A stretch of DNA of 20,611 nt, taken from contig CAZOXZ010000033.1 in the NCBI GenBank assembly GCA_964583865.1, forward strand, positions 1 to 20,611, given 5' to 3'. The position numbers were made by a program, and so were the translations under genes. The first letter of the stretch is position 1, and each line of letters opens with the position of its first letter. Positions 1-7,996 of this stretch are shown one piece after another. This DNA comes from DASSBG01 sp964583865 (GTDB lineage: Bacteria; Pseudomonadota; Gammaproteobacteria; Xanthomonadales; Rhodanobacteraceae). The notes under the pieces were generated by a model. The model saw only the letters and a program-made list of their open reading frames with translations. It was not told where the DNA came from and searched no databases.

Positions 1-106
1 CAGTTCGTGGCCTCGTTTGCAGTGCCAGCCCCGCTGACGACACCGACATAATCGGATCAGCCGTAAAAACGGCCAAACTTTGGGCTGAGCTCACGGATTC
101 AGATTT

Positions 107-547
107 TTGGTGAAGCCTGCGAGTGCGGCACTCGTACAGGTACTCCCAGGACTTGTGTGTGAGCGCGTGAGTGCTTATGTCAATGGCCAGTACCAAGGAA
201 CATATTACGTAGATTGTCGTTTTACCGGATTCGGTGGTGGCGGCGGTGGCGGTGATGGTCCCGGCGGCATTGGGCCTGGCGGAGGTGGTGGGGATTCTCC
301 CGCTGCTCCGAACCCTGTTGCCGGTGTGGCGACCGAAAATTGCGCATCGGACATGGCTGAGGCCGCTGCTGGAAATGTGTTTCGTGGTTGGATGCAGGCA
401 ACACATCCAATCAGTTGGATTAGTCTCGAACCTGACGGGGATACTTACACCATCACCTTCCAGGACGGCAAGCGTCAACGCTTTGCATGGGGGCTTCCGT
501 TACAGGCAAGTTTACCCTTGCAGCCAACGGATGGAGTGTGCTTCTGA
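107..547 (+). CDS. Hypothetical Gly-rich protein (possibly a gene remnant)
   Basis: An open frame of 146 codons that I do not recognise. The first half carries a short segment with two Cys (VCERVSAYVNG, YYVDCRF), followed by a glycine-rich linker (about residues 43-62), and a second half with two more Cys and a plausible small beta fold (DGDTYTITFQDGKRQRFAW). The first codon is TTG (GTG follows at 110) and no Shine-Dalgarno sequence is visible, so the true start may lie elsewhere or the ORF may be the 3' part of a decayed gene. An in-frame stop lies at 86-88. It sits in an AT-richer edge beside an IS30 remnant, which suggests an accessory region. The linker looks like those joining domains in exported proteins, but no signal peptide is visible. 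Function unknown. Confidence 0.4.
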   Translation: MVKPASAALVQVLPGLVCERVSAYVNGQYQGTYYVDCRFTGFGGGGGGGDGPGGIGPGGGGGDSPAAPNPVAGVATENCASDMAEAAAGNVFRGWMQATHPISWISLEPDGDTYTITFQDGKRQRFAWGLPLQASLPLQPTDGVCF

Positions 548-812
548 CTGACGGTTGATGAGCCAACCACACTAAAGCGGCTCGACCTCTGTTGTCTTGC
601 ATCCTTGACAGCGGAGGGCGAGCTGCCAGAATTAGGGGTGCCCTTTACTGCGCGTTATTTTGTGACACTTCACCTTAGCTGGTGTTCAAAATGTCTTCGG
701 AAGTTATAGTCATGAACCACAATCCTTGACTTAGAATCGATAACTTAGATGTGATCTTAGAGATTATTGGCCGGTTTCATAAAAGTTCCTGGTTAGCCCT
801 TTTCCTCAGTAA
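548..812. other. Non-coding AT-richer spacer
   Basis: No credible gene is visible on either strand. Composition is clearly more AT-rich than the rest of the window, with several short AT tracts between about 650 and 790. A TTGACA hexamer lies at 605-610, but no convincing -10 follows at the right distance. The stretch precedes the IS30-like remnant and probably belongs to the same decayed accessory segment. Confidence 0.4.
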
Positions 813-920
813 CGGTTTTGGTGCGCAACCGCACTGGCCCACCACAGCCAACGCAAGGTGCTGGGATTCAAGACACCAGTTGAGGTATTCTTGCGTTCAC
901 TCGAGCGTCGCACTTCGTAG
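813..920 (+). pseudogene. IS30-family transposase, C-terminal remnant
   Basis: Reading the frame that opens after a TAA at 810-812 gives a short peptide containing QRKVLGFKTPVEVFLRSLER and stopping at TAG 918-920. The pattern RPRKxLGFKTPxEVF close to the C-terminus is characteristic of IS30-family DDE transposases. Only the last 25 or so residues are recognisable. The segment upstream (HHSQRK in place of NNRPRK) is already degenerate, and no catalytic domain is present. The sequence after the stop, about 905-940 (CGCACTTCGTAGTTGAGTTC), resembles the right ends of such elements, but a left end was not found. This is a dead fragment; the family assignment comes from one motif. Confidence 0.55.
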
Positions 921-970
921 TTGAGTTCACGTTCGAATGTTACAGCCTCTGGAGACAAAGAAGGCGCTGG

Positions 971-990
971 ATTCCCGCATTCGCGGGAAT
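971..990. repeat. REP-like palindrome
   Basis: ATTCCCGCATTCGCGGGAAT is a perfect 8-bp inverted repeat around a 4-nt loop, flanked by CTGG and GACG. The wider form TGGATTCCCGC...GCGGGAATGACG is a very common interspersed intergenic repeat in proteobacterial genomes. It lies between the IS30 remnant and the next gene and can fold in RNA or DNA. Confidence 0.7.
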
Positions 991-1108
991 GACGATCTGA
1001 GGTACGAGCCCAATCAGGTCAAAGTCTATGTTCGGACGTACGTTGTGGTTGACAGAAGCGGCACTTGCGTCAGGCATCGGGTATTTAATTTTCATCGGAG
1101 ATTCGCGC

Positions 1109-2068
1109 ATGAGGTTTTTCTCGAAAAACCGGGTGCTTGTTGTTCTTCTTGCCGTTTGCGCTGGAGCGCTGGTGTTTTATTCGTCCGGGTTCTGGTCGCA
1201 TGGCGAGCCACCCGCAGTGGGCGCCAGCAGCAACGCGGGCGTTGATCCGCGGGAAAGCCAGGCGGGCAAGGCCAACGTCATCAATGGCAGGACGGCTGTC
1301 GCTGGCGCCAAGTCTGCTGATGCGGCTTCCCTGGGGCGGACGGCTGCTGGCATTTTCACTGATCATGATCTCACTGCACTGGAGCGGTTTCATGCACTGA
1401 TGGACCTGGCGTACAAGGGCGACCCGGATGCGTCCTATCTGGCGTACCGGATGGAGGAGACTTGCCGCATTGCCAGCGCGATGTCCAAGGATACGGTGCT
1501 GCCGGCGTTGTGGAGTGCCGACATGGGGCGGGCGCTGAAGGCGCTCAAGGCGCGTTGCCGGCCCCTGTTCCAGGACGCTGGCTTCCAGGCATTCGCTTCG
1601 CAGGTGGAAAAGCGAAATATGTCCATGGACACGTTCGATGGCCTCATCCGCCCCCGGATCAAGAAGACCTTTGCCGACTCGGGCTCGACGGCGGCGGTGT
1701 CTGCCGCGTTGGCGGTTTATCGCGAGCGGCCTGACAGCACCACGGCGATGCTTGTGGCGGAGACGCTTTCACAACTCGGGATCGTGAAGTACGACCCGAG
1801 GTTCGAACTCGAGGGACTTGCCGCCGCCAGCCCGGCAGTGCAAACAGATCTATTCTATACGGCGATGATGCTCCATGGCTGCGAAGCAGGAATCCCTTGT
1901 GGGCCGGGCTCGGAACGCATGCTGCGGATTTGTGCGCTGGGTGGCGGGTGTATGCCCGGCCAGGGGCTCTACCAATACTTTGAGAACAGCTTGAGTCCGC
2001 AGAACTGGCGGAACGTCCAGGCGCTTCTTGAGGCCCTGCAAAGCATTCAGGCCGAGGGTGCCGGCTGA
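1109..2068 (+). CDS. Membrane-anchored hypothetical protein with two CX5C motifs
   Basis: A 319-residue protein without a family name I can give. The ATG at 1109 is chosen because GGAG at 1097-1100 is well spaced and the product then begins with a classic signal anchor (MRFFSKNRVLVVLLAVCAGALVFYSSG). A low-complexity Ala/Gly/Ser linker follows, then a mostly helical domain from about residue 80. Six Cys lie in the soluble part. Four form two CX5C pairs near the C-terminus (C258/C264 and C275/C281), in the segment GCEAGIPC...ICALGGGC, followed by SPQNW. Similar Cys-spaced C-terminal segments occur, as I recall, in uncharacterised periplasmic proteins of Xanthomonadales. The Cys are probably disulfide-bonded in the periplasm, although metal binding is possible. 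It is transcribed convergently with the ketosynthase pair. Gene call firm, function unknown. Confidence 0.8.
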   Translation: MRFFSKNRVLVVLLAVCAGALVFYSSGFWSHGEPPAVGASSNAGVDPRESQAGKANVINGRTAVAGAKSADAASLGRTAAGIFTDHDLTALERFHALMDLAYKGDPDASYLAYRMEETCRIASAMSKDTVLPALWSADMGRALKALKARCRPLFQDAGFQAFASQVEKRNMSMDTFDGLIRPRIKKTFADSGSTAAVSAALAVYRERPDSTTAMLVAETLSQLGIVKYDPRFELEGLAAASPAVQTDLFYTAMMLHGCEAGIPCGPGSERMLRICALGGGCMPGQGLYQYFENSLSPQNWRNVQALLEALQSIQAEGAG

Positions 2069-2130
2069 GCGCTGTTTCCTGCGCTTGTTGCCCTGGTTGG
2101 TCGTTCGTAGAGGCGGACGATGCAGAGCGG

Positions 2131-2946
2131 TCAAGTGAGCGCCTCGATCTGCACTTCGATATCCAGCGCCGGGGCGGCCTGGAGCTGCAGCCGGGCGGGT
2201 TCGCCGTTGGCGATGGCGGCCAGCAGGGGCAGGCCACGGGCGCTGAGGTTGGTGTCGGCCAGGGTTTGCCAGTGGGGGCGTGATCCGGTGTCGGTCTGTG
2301 CCTTGTGTGGCACGGTTTGCAGTTGCAAGCGGGCGATGGCCTTGTCGCTGGCTTCGGGGGCCAGCACCAGGGCGCAGCCGAAATGTTCGGTGGTGGCGAT
2401 GGCTTCGGCCAGCGGGCCGCAGCCGGGGCTGTCGCTGGCGACCATGAGAACGGGTGTGTGGTCGGCGCAGGCGACGCTGGCGGCTTCCAGCAGGGCGGCG
2501 GCGAAGCTGTAGTCCAGCGAGGTCATGGCGTTGGATGCGGCGTGGCAGCCGGTGGCCATGGTCCAGTAGCCGGCAGCGGCGTTGTGCACGGAGTTGTGGA
2601 AGCGCGTGGGCGAGATCTCGGCTGGGGACTCGGCCAGGGTGGCGCAGATGTTGTTCAGGATTTCGGGGTCGCCGTGGGCGCAGGCGAACAGGCTGGGCAG
2701 TTGCGCCGCATCTCGCGTGCTCATGGCGACGGCCTGGGAAGCCACTTCCACGGCCAGACGCACGCTCATCGGGGCGCGGCGGCGTTCACCGGGCGACAGT
2801 TGCGCCGCCGCTGGTTTCTTTTGCGGCTCGGCGTCAGGGATGGTGCCGTCGCGCAGCCACTGTTGCAGGGCCGGCCAGTCGGGCAGTTCGGGGCTCCAGG
2901 CGCCGATGCCTTCCAGCCACAGGTTCAGCACGGGGGGCTTGTTCAT
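2131..2946 (-). CDS. Beta-ketoacyl synthase chain length factor-like protein
   Basis: A 271-residue protein resembling the short ketosynthase-like chain length factors (ketoacyl-synt_2 type) encoded beside ketosynthases in aryl polyene and xanthomonadin pathways. It spans only the N-terminal half of a thiolase fold. The conserved stretch around residues 115-150 reads NSVHNAAAGYWTMATGCHAASNA and continues to FAAALLEAA. A Cys occupies the place that aligns with the nucleophile of the partner ketosynthase (ATGC versus STAC), but the two active-site His of a full ketosynthase are absent, so condensation by this subunit alone is unlikely. Its ATG overlaps the stop of the upstream ketosynthase by 4 bp (ATGA), which indicates translational coupling and probably a heterodimer in the cytoplasm. 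Confidence 0.85.
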   Translation of the reverse strand: MNKPPVLNLWLEGIGAWSPELPDWPALQQWLRDGTIPDAEPQKKPAAAQLSPGERRRAPMSVRLAVEVASQAVAMSTRDAAQLPSLFACAHGDPEILNNICATLAESPAEISPTRFHNSVHNAAAGYWTMATGCHAASNAMTSLDYSFAAALLEAASVACADHTPVLMVASDSPGCGPLAEAIATTEHFGCALVLAPEASDKAIARLQLQTVPHKAQTDTGSRPHWQTLADTNLSARGLPLLAAIANGEPARLQLQAAPALDIEVQIEALT

Positions 2947-4151
2947 GCGTTGGCCTCCGTACCACGGGCAAAGGCCAGACAGGCGTTGTTGCCACCGAAG
3001 CCGAAAGAATTGCTGAGGGCAATTTCCGCGACCTGCTTTTCGGGGCGCAATGCCAGTTGCGGCGCACAGGTTGGGTCAGGCTCGACGCAGCCGACATTGC
3101 CGGGTATGCAGCCGTGCTCCAGTGCCAGCAGGGTGATGCCGGCTTCCAGTGCGCCGGCGGTGCCCAGCGTGTGGCCGGTGGCGCCCTTGGTGGAGCTGAT
3201 GCGCGTGGTCTCGGGGAACAGCCGTGCCACGACCGCAGCCTCGACCTCGTCGTTCTTGGGCGTGGCCGTGCCGTGCAGGTTGATGTAATCGACGTCGGCG
3301 GCGGCGATGCCGGCGCGGTGCAGAGCCGCGCGCATGGCCAGCTCGGCGCCCAGGCCCTCGGGATGCGGCGTGGACATGTGCCAGGCATCGCTGGATTCGC
3401 CGTAGCCGACGAACAGCGGGCCGTCGTGGCCTGGTTTGTCGCGCTGCAGCAGCATGAAGGCTGCGGCCTCGCCGATGGAGATGCCCTTGCGTGCGACATC
3501 GAAGGGGCGGCAAGCCTCGTCGGATACCAGTTGCAGCGAGTTGAAGCCGAACAGCACGCTTTGGCACAGGCTGTCGACGCCGCCGACCAGCGCCGCATCG
3601 ACGATGCCGAGCCGCAGCATGCGCTCGGCGGCGGCAAAGGCCTTGGCGCCCGACGAGCAGGCTGTGGAGAAGGTCAGGGCCGGGCCGTCCAGCTGCAGCG
3701 TGGCGGCCACGAACTCGCCCAGCGAGTGCAGGCTGTGCGTGACCGGATGCGTGAATTCATCGGCAAAATGGCCATTCTCAAGCCGGCGGTAGGCTTCTTC
3801 CGTGCTGCCGATGCTGCCGGTCGAGGTGCCCAACAGCACGGCCACGCGACCGGCGCCGAATCGCTGGCGGGCGGCTTCGACTGCCGTCGTGAAACCATCC
3901 TGTTCGAGCCCCAGCCAGGCCAGGCGGTTGTTGCGCGTCCGCCAGGCCGGCTGTGGATCGGGCAGGGCGATATCTTCCACGCCATCCACGCGGCCGATGT
4001 GGCAGGGGAGCGGCGCCAGGGAAAAGTCGTTCGGGCGCAGGCCGCTGCGATGGTCCGCCACGGCCGCCCGGTGCGCCGGCCGGCCTCGGCCCAGTGCCGA
4101 GGTCATGGTCCAGGCGGTCACCGCAAGGGCTGGCATGCCGGCCGCGCTCAT
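2943..4151 (-). CDS. Beta-ketoacyl-ACP synthase (FabF/KS-alpha type)
   Basis: A 402-residue ketosynthase that would catalyse decarboxylative Claisen condensation of an acyl chain with malonyl-ACP. The full catalytic triad is visible: Cys165 in FSTACSSGAKAF, His293 in NLHGTATPKNDEVE, and His327 in STKGATGHTLGTAG. The C-terminal NSFGFGGNNACL motif is also present. I start at ATG 4151 (MSAAG); ATG 4136 (MPALAVTAWTMTSALG) is equally compatible with family N-termini, and neither has a good ribosome site. The open frame extends upstream, but that part overlaps hemF and is not family-like. The partner is the chain length factor, overlapping by 4 bp. The pair resembles aryl polyene/xanthomonadin KS-CLF, yet no other pathway gene (ACP, ketoreductase, dehydratase, ligase) lies in this window. 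A role in a specialised polyene or fatty acid product is an inference. Confidence 0.92.
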   Translation of the reverse strand: MSAAGMPALAVTAWTMTSALGRGRPAHRAAVADHRSGLRPNDFSLAPLPCHIGRVDGVEDIALPDPQPAWRTRNNRLAWLGLEQDGFTTAVEAARQRFGAGRVAVLLGTSTGSIGSTEEAYRRLENGHFADEFTHPVTHSLHSLGEFVAATLQLDGPALTFSTACSSGAKAFAAAERMLRLGIVDAALVGGVDSLCQSVLFGFNSLQLVSDEACRPFDVARKGISIGEAAAFMLLQRDKPGHDGPLFVGYGESSDAWHMSTPHPEGLGAELAMRAALHRAGIAAADVDYINLHGTATPKNDEVEAAVVARLFPETTRISSTKGATGHTLGTAGALEAGITLLALEHGCIPGNVGCVEPDPTCAPQLALRPEKQVAEIALSNSFGFGGNNACLAFARGTEANA

Positions 4152-4270
4152 GGGCGGCGGTTCTGTGTGGCGGTGTCGTGCAAGGCGGTCACTCGTGGCA
4201 ATCCGGGGGCTGTCGAGAACGTTCCTGCCATGATAACCAATGCTGCGTGTGTGGATGATGCCTCGCGGCA

Positions 4271-4299
4271 TTGTTCGACACGCCCGACTGGCAGACAAT
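4271..4299 (+). promoter_or_regulatory. Candidate hemF promoter (leaderless transcript)
   Basis: TTGTTC (4271-4276) and GACAAT (4294-4299) are separated by 17 bp. Transcription would begin about 7 nt later, at the hemF ATG (4306), giving a leaderless mRNA. This would fit the absence of a Shine-Dalgarno sequence before that ATG. Each hexamer is imperfect, so the call is tentative. Confidence 0.3.
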
Positions 4300-4305
4300 G
4301 GCAGC

Positions 4306-5238
4306 ATGAGTGAATCATTGACGAGCCAGGCCGATCGGGTCGAGACGTACCTGCGTACGCTGCAGGATCGCATTTGTGCGGCGCTGGAAGAGAGTGATGG
4401 CGGCGGCCGCTTTGCCGAGGATGCCTGGACCCGTGCCGCGGGCGGTGGCGGGCGCACTCGCGTGCTGGCCGACGGCAAGGTGTTCGAGCAGGCCGGCGTC
4501 AATTTCTCTCGCGTCCACGGAGATCGCCTGCCGCCCAGCGCCACGGCGCACCGGCCGCAATTGGCCGGCGGCAGTTTCGTGGCCACCGGCGTGTCGCTGG
4601 TGATCCACCCGCGCAACCCGTACGTGCCCACCAGCCATGCCAATGTGCGCTACTTTGAAGCCCGCAAGCTTGGCGTGGAGCCGGTATGGTGGTTCGGCGG
4701 CGGCTTCGACCTGACGCCGTACTACCCCTTCGACGAGGATGTGCTGCACTGGCACCGTGTGGCCCGCGACCTGTGCCAGCCCTTCGGTGAGGTTGTCTAC
4801 CCGCGCTACAAGAAATGGTGCGACGAGTACTTTTTCAACCGCCACCGTAACGAAGAGCGCGGTGTGGGCGGCCTGTTCTTCGATGATCTTGACGAGGGCG
4901 GCTTCGAGCGCGGTTTCGATTTCATGCGCGCCGTCGGCGATGGCTTTCTGGATGCCTGGTTGCCCATCGTCGAGCGTCGCAAGGGCATGGCCTGGGGCGA
5001 GCGCGAACGTGAGTTCCAGCTTTATCGGCGCGGCCGCTACGTCGAGTTCAATCTGGTGTACGACCGCGGCACCCTGTTCGGCCTGCAATCCGGCGGCCGT
5101 ACCGAGTCCATCCTCATGAGCCTGCCGCCGCGAGTGCGCTTCGCCTACGACTGGCAGCCCGAACCCGGCAGTGCCGAGGCCCGCCTGGCGGATTATCTGC
5201 AGCCACGTGATTGGCTGGCGTCCGATATAAAGGGTTGA
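4306..5238 (+). CDS. hemF: Oxygen-dependent coproporphyrinogen III oxidase HemF
   Basis: A 310-residue cytoplasmic enzyme that oxidatively decarboxylates two propionates of coproporphyrinogen III to vinyls, giving protoporphyrinogen IX with O2 as acceptor. Hallmark segments appear in family order: VNFSRVHG, YVPTSHANVRYFEA, WWFGGGFDLTPYY, a YPRYKKWCDEYFFN block continuing into HRNEERGVGGLFFDDL, and GRYVEFNLVYDRGT followed by LFGLQSGGRTESILMSLPP. Length matches the family (about 300 residues). ATG 4306 (MSESLTSQ) is chosen because conserved homology begins soon after; no clear ribosome site precedes it. The gene is divergent from the ketosynthase pair with about 150 bp between. HemF presence implies aerobic haem synthesis; an anaerobic HemN could exist elsewhere. 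Identification is secure. Confidence 0.97.
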   Translation: MSESLTSQADRVETYLRTLQDRICAALEESDGGGRFAEDAWTRAAGGGGRTRVLADGKVFEQAGVNFSRVHGDRLPPSATAHRPQLAGGSFVATGVSLVIHPRNPYVPTSHANVRYFEARKLGVEPVWWFGGGFDLTPYYPFDEDVLHWHRVARDLCQPFGEVVYPRYKKWCDEYFFNRHRNEERGVGGLFFDDLDEGGFERGFDFMRAVGDGFLDAWLPIVERRKGMAWGEREREFQLYRRGRYVEFNLVYDRGTLFGLQSGGRTESILMSLPPRVRFAYDWQPEPGSAEARLADYLQPRDWLASDIKG

Positions 5239-5277
5239 AACGGTGGCTGGTGTGCAAACTTGTGTGCGGGATGGGTG

Positions 5278-5310
5278 AGCACCTGAGATTCCGTTCAGGT
5301 GCTGTATAGT
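5278..5310 (+). promoter_or_regulatory. Perfect inverted repeat next to a candidate -10 box
   Basis: AGCACCTGA (5278-5286) and TCAGGTGCT (5295-5303) form a perfect 9-bp inverted repeat with an 8-nt spacer. It is followed directly by TATAGT (5305-5310), a good -10 hexamer, about 130 bp before the protease start. No T-tract follows the repeat, so a hemF terminator is less likely than an operator overlapping the -35 region of the protease promoter. The regulator is unknown. Confidence 0.45.
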
Positions 5311-5437
5311 GTCGGGCTTTCACTGCTTGGGACATCTAGGGCGGGACGTCCAGGCCGGTGGCCTGTGCCGGCATGCCGCGTGCTGCCGGTTGTCCTTGAT
5401 TTCAATGCCCGGCGTGGCCGGGAAGGCATTAACAACC

Positions 5438-7819
5438 ATGAAACATGCCCTGAAACGCAATGCATTGGCCGCCGTTGTCGGCCTGGCCCTGGCAGGTGCC
5501 GGCGGTGCCGTGGCAGCACCCGTGGCGACGGCATCGGCACAAGCCGCCACGCAGCAGATGCGCGTGTACATCATCGAGTTTGCCGAGCCGGGGTTGTTGG
5601 CTCACCAGATTGCGAACACGGCGCAGCCGGCATCGACCGAGGCAGGTGCGTCGTCGCCGCATCCGCTGGACACGACATCGCCGGCGGCCGTGGCCTGGGC
5701 AGATCACTTGCTGCAGCGTCGTCTGGCCCATGTGCAGGACATTGATGCTGCCCTGGGGCGGGATCTTGTCGTCGAGCACCATTACAGCGTGACCACCAAC
5801 GGCGTGTCCGCGAAGATGACGGCGGCCGAAGCGGCGCGCGTGGCACGCATGCCGGACGTGAAGTCCGTCCGCGCAGCGAAAAAACACTATCTGACCACGT
5901 ACGAGAGCACGCATTTTATCGGTGCGGACAAGGTCTGGGACGGCATGGCGACGCCGGATCATGTCGGCAACCGCGGTGAAGGGGTCGTGATTGCCGTGCT
6001 CGATTCTGGCGCCAACTCGGGCCACCCGTCCTTTGCCGATGATCCCTCCTGCGGCCTTGGCCCGGACAAACCCAAGCTGGTGGCGATTGATTGTGACACC
6101 AGCAACGCCAGCGGGCTGTGCAACGGTTTCGACACGCAAGCCGAGCCCGGCGCCGGCCATGGCGTGCACACCGCCAGCACGGCGGCCGGCAATACCATCG
6201 ACAACACGGTGAATCCCGCACCGGACTTGCCCGATGGCATCAGCATGTCCGGCGTGGCGCCCTGTGCCCAGGTGCGTTCCTACAAGGTCTGCAACGAGGA
6301 GGGCGGAATGTGCGGCGGTGAAGACATTTTTGCTGCTATCCAGACCGCCATTGCCGACGGGGTTGATGTCATCAACTATTCGATTTCCGGCGGCTTGTCG
6401 CCGTGGGCGGATCTGGACAGCGTCTTTCTGGAGGCGGTGCACGCGGATATCTTCGTCGCCGCGTCGGCCGGCAACAACAGCGCTTCCGATCGCGAGGTGG
6501 TCGGCCGGGTCAATCATCTGGGGCCGTGGATGACGACCGTGGCCGCTTCCACCAGCCCGCGGGCGTACTCGCTGTTGTCCGTGGCCGGGCCGGGTACGCC
6601 GCCCGATGGGCTGCAGAACATCATTCTTGATTCGGGCAGCAACACGCGCCTGGCCGATGTGGGGAAATTGCACGGCGTGCCGATGGCAAGCTGGCCGGAC
6701 AACCTCATCGGATGCACGTCGACCGGCGGTATTCCAGCCGGTACCTTCGATGGCGGCGTGGCCATCATCAGGCGAGGTGACTGCACCTTCACCGAGAAGA
6801 TCAACAACGCCGCGGCCGCCGGTGCCGACGTCGTGATCATCGCCAACAACGAGGCCGGACGCGTGAGCATGTCCACGCCGGGCGCCAGCCTGCCGTCATT
6901 CTCGATCCCGCGCGGCATCGGCAACGCCCTGCTCAATTTCATTGCCGATCATCCGGGGGATGCGACCTCTGACCTGGACCCGTTTTTCCTGGCCGGGCGC
7001 GGAGACGTGCTTGGCAGTTTCAGTTACCAGGGGCCGGTGGCGGCGCCGCTGGACAACCTCACCAAGCCGGACATCACCGCGCCGGGCGTGAACATCTACG
7101 CCGCGGTTGATCCGGCCAGCGGCAATTACGGCTACATGAGCGGCACATCCATGTCCAGCCCGCATGTGGCCGGCGCGGCTGCCTTGATCCGCTCCGTGCA
7201 TCCGTCCTGGGCACCGATGGAAGTGCAGTCGGCATTGATGACCACGGCCGAAGTGACGGGTTTTGCCACCAATGGTGCGGCGCCATGGACCATCGACGAA
7301 GTTGGCAGTGGCAGCATGCGGGTCGACCGCGCGGTGCAGGCCGGGCTCACGCTGGATGAATCTCATGCCAACTTCCTTGCCGCGGGGCCAGGCGGCAGCC
7401 TGCCGCTGACGGACCTGAATCTGTCCGCGCTGCGCAACATGCATTGCCTGGGCAGTTGCACCTTCGAGCGCACGGTGCGCAATCGTCTGGATGTGACCGG
7501 AACCTGGGAAACATCGTTCCAGGGCGGCGACAACAGCACGCACTTCGTGGTGGCCATCGAGCCGCAGCAGTTCACTCTGGCACCGGGCGCCACGCAGGAA
7601 ATCAGCATTACGGTAACGCCCGACGAGGCGCGCATCCTGGCCGAGCCCGGCTCTGGCGAAGTGTGGCTGACGGAAACCGCCGGACAGGCGCCGTCCCAGC
7701 ACCTGACCCTGGCCATTGACGGCAGTGGCAGCCCGATTCGGATGAAGTGCATTTCCTTTGCCGGCGAAACTTGTCATCGCGGCGACGGCGAAGCCTGGTA
7801 CGCGCCCTGGTTGCCCTGA
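5438..7819 (+). CDS. Secreted subtilisin-like serine protease (S8) with PA domain
   Basis: A 793-residue exported protease. ATG 5438 is chosen because GGGAAGG precedes it at reasonable spacing and the product begins with a Sec signal peptide (MKHALKRNALAAVVGLALAGAGGAVAA). An I9-type inhibitory propeptide follows (about residues 40-150). The S8 catalytic domain has Asp189 (VLDSGANSGHPSF), His241 (GHGVHTAS), oxyanion Asn346 (SAGNN) and Ser571 (GTSMSSPHVAGAAAL). A protease-associated (PA) domain is inserted between Asn and Ser (about 410-500; GGVAIIRRGDCTF). A fibronectin III-like C-terminal domain covers about 640-760 (FTLAPGATQEISITVTPDE). There is no membrane anchor, so it is probably released to degrade extracellular protein after propeptide cleavage. 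The mature protein has several Cys, probably disulfides. Family and active site are secure; the substrate is unknown. Confidence 0.95.
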   Translation: MKHALKRNALAAVVGLALAGAGGAVAAPVATASAQAATQQMRVYIIEFAEPGLLAHQIANTAQPASTEAGASSPHPLDTTSPAAVAWADHLLQRRLAHVQDIDAALGRDLVVEHHYSVTTNGVSAKMTAAEAARVARMPDVKSVRAAKKHYLTTYESTHFIGADKVWDGMATPDHVGNRGEGVVIAVLDSGANSGHPSFADDPSCGLGPDKPKLVAIDCDTSNASGLCNGFDTQAEPGAGHGVHTASTAAGNTIDNTVNPAPDLPDGISMSGVAPCAQVRSYKVCNEEGGMCGGEDIFAAIQTAIADGVDVINYSISGGLSPWADLDSVFLEAVHADIFVAASAGNNSASDREVVGRVNHLGPWMTTVAASTSPRAYSLLSVAGPGTPPDGLQNIILDSGSNTRLADVGKLHGVPMASWPDNLIGCTSTGGIPAGTFDGGVAIIRRGDCTFTEKINNAAAAGADVVIIANNEAGRVSMSTPGASLPSFSIPRGIGNALLNFIADHPGDATSDLDPFFLAGRGDVLGSFSYQGPVAAPLDNLTKPDITAPGVNIYAAVDPASGNYGYMSGTSMSSPHVAGAAALIRSVHPSWAPMEVQSALMTTAEVTGFATNGAAPWTIDEVGSGSMRVDRAVQAGLTLDESHANFLAAGPGGSLPLTDLNLSALRNMHCLGSCTFERTVRNRLDVTGTWETSFQGGDNSTHFVVAIEPQQFTLAPGATQEISITVTPDEARILAEPGSGEVWLTETAGQAPSQHLTLAIDGSGSPIRMKCISFAGETCHRGDGEAWYAPWLP

Positions 7820-7894
7820 GAGGCTGTCAGTTTTTTGGCCTCAAAGGCAGGCCAGAAGACCATTTCGAGGTGCGCGCACAACCCCGACCTTGTC

Positions 7895-7930
7895 ATTCTG
7901 CGCGGAGGGCGAAGCCCGTAGTCGCAGAAT
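7895..7930. repeat. REP-like inverted repeat 1
   Basis: ATTCTGCG (7895-7902) and CGCAGAAT (7923-7930) form a perfect 8-bp inverted repeat around a 20-nt centre that includes GGGCGAAGCCC. It resembles the common interspersed TCATTCTGCG / TCATCCTGAGCG class of intergenic repeats and lies head to head with a related element starting at 7957. Confidence 0.65.
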
Positions 7931-7956
7931 CAGTTCGCCGGGGCACCATGATGGAG

Positions 7957-7996
7957 ATCCTGCGATTCCGCTCGCTGTGCTCGCTCCACGCAGGAT
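7957..7996. repeat. REP-like inverted repeat 2
   Basis: ATCCTGCG (7957-7964) and CGCAGGAT (7989-7996) form a perfect 8-bp stem. Inside are the tandem heptamers GCTCGCT and GCTCGCT separated by GT. The outer arms differ by one base from those of the element at 7895-7930, so the two are probably diverged copies of one family forming a composite element. Confidence 0.65.

Noticed and set aside
1..51. Possible C-terminal end of an upstream gene (16 codons ending in TAA at 49-51, frame 1)
   Set aside because: Too short to support; no recognisable motif and other frames are equally possible.
937..1245. 102-codon plus-strand ORF containing LDSRIRGNDD
   Set aside because: That peptide is the translation of the REP palindrome at 971-990, and the rest overlaps the better-supported gene starting at 1109.
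2305..4313. Long plus-strand frames opposite the ketosynthase pair
   Set aside because: Antisense shadows of GC-rich genes; biased Arg/Gly/Ala composition and no family motifs, whereas the minus strand has complete catalytic motifs.
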